Assembly (NCBI GenBank): GCA_019245255.1
Contig: JAFARV010000973.1
Location: 1 to 6,000, forward strand
Length of the DNA: 6,000 nt
Reading direction: 5' to 3'
Source: Acidobacteriaceae bacterium
GTDB taxonomy: Bacteria; Acidobacteriota; Terriglobia; Bryobacterales; Bryobacteraceae
Positions 4,013 to 6,000 of this stretch are shown here, in pieces. The position numbers and the translations under genes were made by a program. Under the pieces are notes generated by a model. It was not told the DNA's origin, did not search any database, and saw only the letters and a program-made list of their open reading frames with translations. Numbering within the stretch: the stretch's first letter is position 1; the number at the start of each line of letters is the position of its first letter.

Positions 4013-6000
4013 TTAGGCCAATCGAGCAGCGAGGTGCTTTCCAGTGAACGACTTGCTGGCTTTCAGCAACGAGCGCGGCGTTCCTTCAAAGACCACCGTG
4101 CCGCCTTCAGCGCCAGCGCCTGGCCCCATGTCGATGACCCAATCGGCATGCGCGACAACGTCAAGGTTGTGTTCAATGACGATCAACGTCGTTCCATTGT
4201 CGACCATCGTGTCGATGAGGGTGAGCAGGTTGGCAACATCAGCCATGTGGAGCCCCGTGGTCGGCTCGTCAAGAACGACAATTTGCGAAGGCTTCTGAAG
4301 CTCGTTCGCCAATTTTAACCGTTGCCGTTCGCCGCCAGACAACGTATTGAGCCTTTGCCCAAGCGCGATGTAACCGAGTCCCACGTCTTTCAATGCCTTC
4401 AACGTTGCGAGGATCGGCTTCTCCGTAAAATATGCAAGCGCGTCGACTACCAAAAGGTTCAACACCTCGTTGATGTTCTTCCCGCGCAACTTTAGCTCGA
4501 GAACCTCGCTGGTGAAGCAGCGGCCCTCGCACGCCTCACAGCGAATCGCGACTGGGTCGAGGTGCTGCAAATCGGTGTAGGTCACACCTAGACCTTCGCA
4601 TGCCGGGCATGCCCCCCTTGAGTTCGCGCTGAACAGGGCCGGGTCCACCCTGTTCGCCGTCGCAAATGCCTTGCGAATTGCGTCCGCCATTCCTGAGTAT
4701 GTGGCGAGGTTCGATCGGCGGGATCCAGCCGTCAGCGACTGATCGACACAGACGGCATCCGGGTAATGCTTCGGAAGACAGCCGTGAATCAATGAACTCT
4801 TCCCGCTGCCAGCGACGCCTGTGACGACCGTAAGAACGCCCTTGGGGATCTTGACCGTAACATTGCAGAGATTGTTGAGCGTTGCATTTTCGATGAGAAT
4901 ATGGCCCTTGCCGGCACGCGGCTTCTCTTTCAGTGCCTCGTGCCTTGACAAGTGTTTTCCCGTCAGCGTGCCGCTCTTCTTGAGCTCTTTGAACGAGCCT
5001 TCGAACACGACTGTTCCACCGGCATTCCCGGCGCCTGGACCCATGTCGACTATATGGTCGGCGATCGCCATCACAGCAGGTTCGTGCTCCACGACGAGAA
5101 CCGTGTTTCCTACATCGCGGAGCTTCGTCAGCGTATTGTTCAGCCTCTGGATGTCGTGCGGATGCAAGCCGATCGTCGGCTCATCGAATATATATAGCGC
5201 CTCGGTTAGGCTTGAAGACAGGTGGCGAACAATTTTGACCCTTTGTGATTCGCCACCCGAGAGTGTTGCGGTCTCACGGTTCACACTGAGATAGCCGAGT
5301 CCGATCTCGACCAGATGATCGAGCCGTTCCGCCAGGCGCGCCACCAACGGAGCGACATTCGAGGCTTGTAGTGAATGAATGAATTCGGCCAGTTCACTGA
5401 CCTGCATCGTTGCGCATTCTGCGATGTTCTTTCCGTTCACGCGGCAAAGGAGGGCAGCCTGCGACAGACGAGTTCCACCGCATGTACTGCATGGTCCCTG
5501 CGTAACGATCTTTTCAAACGCTTCGCGAAGATGCGCCGGCAACTGCCCAGCCTCTTTGCTCACGTAGAGGCGCTTGAATTTCGGAACCAATCCATCATAC
5601 CCGGAGCTGAATGATTGCCCCTGTTTGTTGGTCTTGATCTTCGTGTCGTCGCGATGGAGGAAGTTGTGCCATTCCTCCTTTGTGTATTTCTTCAGCGGCT
5701 TCTTGGCGTCGAAGAATCCGGACCGGATGAACGTGCCAAGGTTGTAGCCACCCACATTGAACGTCGGAAAACGGACCGGGCCTTCTTCAAGTGATTTGCT
5801 CTTGTCGACGAGCGCATCGATGTCAATTTCGGACCCTCGCCCGAGTCCTTCACAGTCCGGACACATGCCCATCGGATCGTTGAAGGAGAGCGCCAGCGGG
5901 TGCGGAACGGCGGTCGTGCCAAGACGAGAAAACAAGACGCGTAGCAAGGTGTACGTATCGGTTGCCGTTCCTAATGTCGAGCGCGGATTTCCACCGATGC
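4013..6000 (-). CDS. UvrA-family double ABC ATPase of the UvrA2/DrrC-like class, N-terminus cut by window edge
   Basis: The frame is open from the right edge to a TAA at 4013-4015 and gives 661 visible residues. The edge segment GGNPRSTLGTATDTY continues in frame into the rest, so the TTG at 5947 is not a start. The first ATPase half shows a zinc module (CPDC at 5852-5863 and CSTC near 5483-5494), signature LSGGESQR (about 5240-5263) and Walker B IFDEPTIGLH (about 5170-5200). The second half shows Walker A GVAGSGKSS (about 4796-4822), zinc ligands CPAC (4598-4609) and CEAC (4529-4540), signature LSGGERQR (about 4322-4345) and Walker B VVLDEPTTGLH. The first Walker A lies off the window. UvrA proteins bind damaged or distorted DNA using ATP. 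After LFSRLG the chain goes almost directly to LSFNDPMG, without the roughly 130-residue UvrB-binding domain of canonical UvrA. This is typical of UvrA2 and DrrC, linked to damage tolerance or resistance to DNA-binding drugs. It is therefore a paralog, and the symbol uvrA is withheld. Confidence 0.93.
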   Translation of the reverse strand, partial: IGGNPRSTLGTATDTYTLLRVLFSRLGTTAVPHPLALSFNDPMGMCPDCEGLGRGSEIDIDALVDKSKSLEEGPVRFPTFNVGGYNLGTFIRSGFFDAKKPLKKYTKEEWHNFLHRDDTKIKTNKQGQSFSSGYDGLVPKFKRLYVSKEAGQLPAHLREAFEKIVTQGPCSTCGGTRLSQAALLCRVNGKNIAECATMQVSELAEFIHSLQASNVAPLVARLAERLDHLVEIGLGYLSVNRETATLSGGESQRVKIVRHLSSSLTEALYIFDEPTIGLHPHDIQRLNNTLTKLRDVGNTVLVVEHEPAVMAIADHIVDMGPGAGNAGGTVVFEGSFKELKKSGTLTGKHLSRHEALKEKPRAGKGHILIENATLNNLCNVTVKIPKGVLTVVTGVAGSGKSSLIHGCLPKHYPDAVCVDQSLTAGSRRSNLATYSGMADAIRKAFATANRVDPALFSANSRGACPACEGLGVTYTDLQHLDPVAIRCEACEGRCFTSEVLELKLRGKNINEVLNLLVVDALAYFTEKPILATLKALKDVGLGYIALGQRLNTLSGGERQRLKLANELQKPSQIVVLDEPTTGLHMADVANLLTLIDTMVDNGTTLIVIEHNLDVVAHADWVIDMGPGAGAEGGTVVFEGTPRSLLKASKSFTGKHLAARLA

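Noticed and set aside
3517..4047. Plus-strand frame of 176 codons covering the small gene end, the tRNA and the intergenic region.
   Set aside because: It reads straight through a complete tRNA cloverleaf and has low-complexity, arginine-rich chance composition.
4013..5947. TTG at 5947 as the start of the UvrA-like gene.
   Set aside because: The frame stays open to the window edge and encodes the conserved GGNPRSTLGTATDTY segment, so the true start is outside the window.

Overview
The window is a chromosomal stretch of moderately high-GC bacterial DNA with no sign of phage, transposon, CRISPR or plasmid functions. The source is probably a soil-type acidobacterium (Terriglobia-like). This rests on remembered resemblance only: the anti-sigma factor has a helix before its membrane segment and a C-terminal beta-rich tail that look like proteins encoded next to sigma factors in that phylum. 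No 16S rRNA or other decisive marker is present, so the taxonomy is an inference.

Layout, left to right. (1) Positions 1-985, minus strand: a thiolase of the SCP-x/SCP2 type, cut at its C-terminus by the window edge. (2) Positions 986-1127: a divergent intergenic region with a perfect 14-bp palindrome and a strong ribosome binding site for the next gene. (3) Positions 1128-3425, plus strand: a tightly coupled three-gene unit of an ECF sigma factor, a single-pass zinc-type anti-sigma factor (4-bp overlap) and a secreted protein built from two related beta-rich halves (11-bp overlap). A 79-codon unrecognised gene follows 11 bp later. (4) Positions 3714-3791: tRNA-Pro(CGG) with an encoded CCA end. 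(5) Positions 3792-4012: a convergent intergenic region with a possible bidirectional terminator. (6) Positions 4013-6000, minus strand: a UvrA-family double ABC ATPase cut at its N-terminus. Its visible part shows that the UvrB-binding domain is absent, which places it in the UvrA2/DrrC-like class and not with the canonical excinuclease subunit.

How the genes relate: the sigma and anti-sigma pair form an envelope-spanning switch, with the sigma factor in the cytoplasm, the anti-sigma anchored in the inner membrane and the downstream product exported. The gene overlaps suggest all three are translated together, so the exported protein is a good candidate for a partner or output of the pathway. 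The thiolase, the tRNA and the UvrA2-like gene appear to be independent transcription units. The most interesting part is the sigma/anti-sigma/exported protein cassette. I see no strong evidence for a wholly new type of system.
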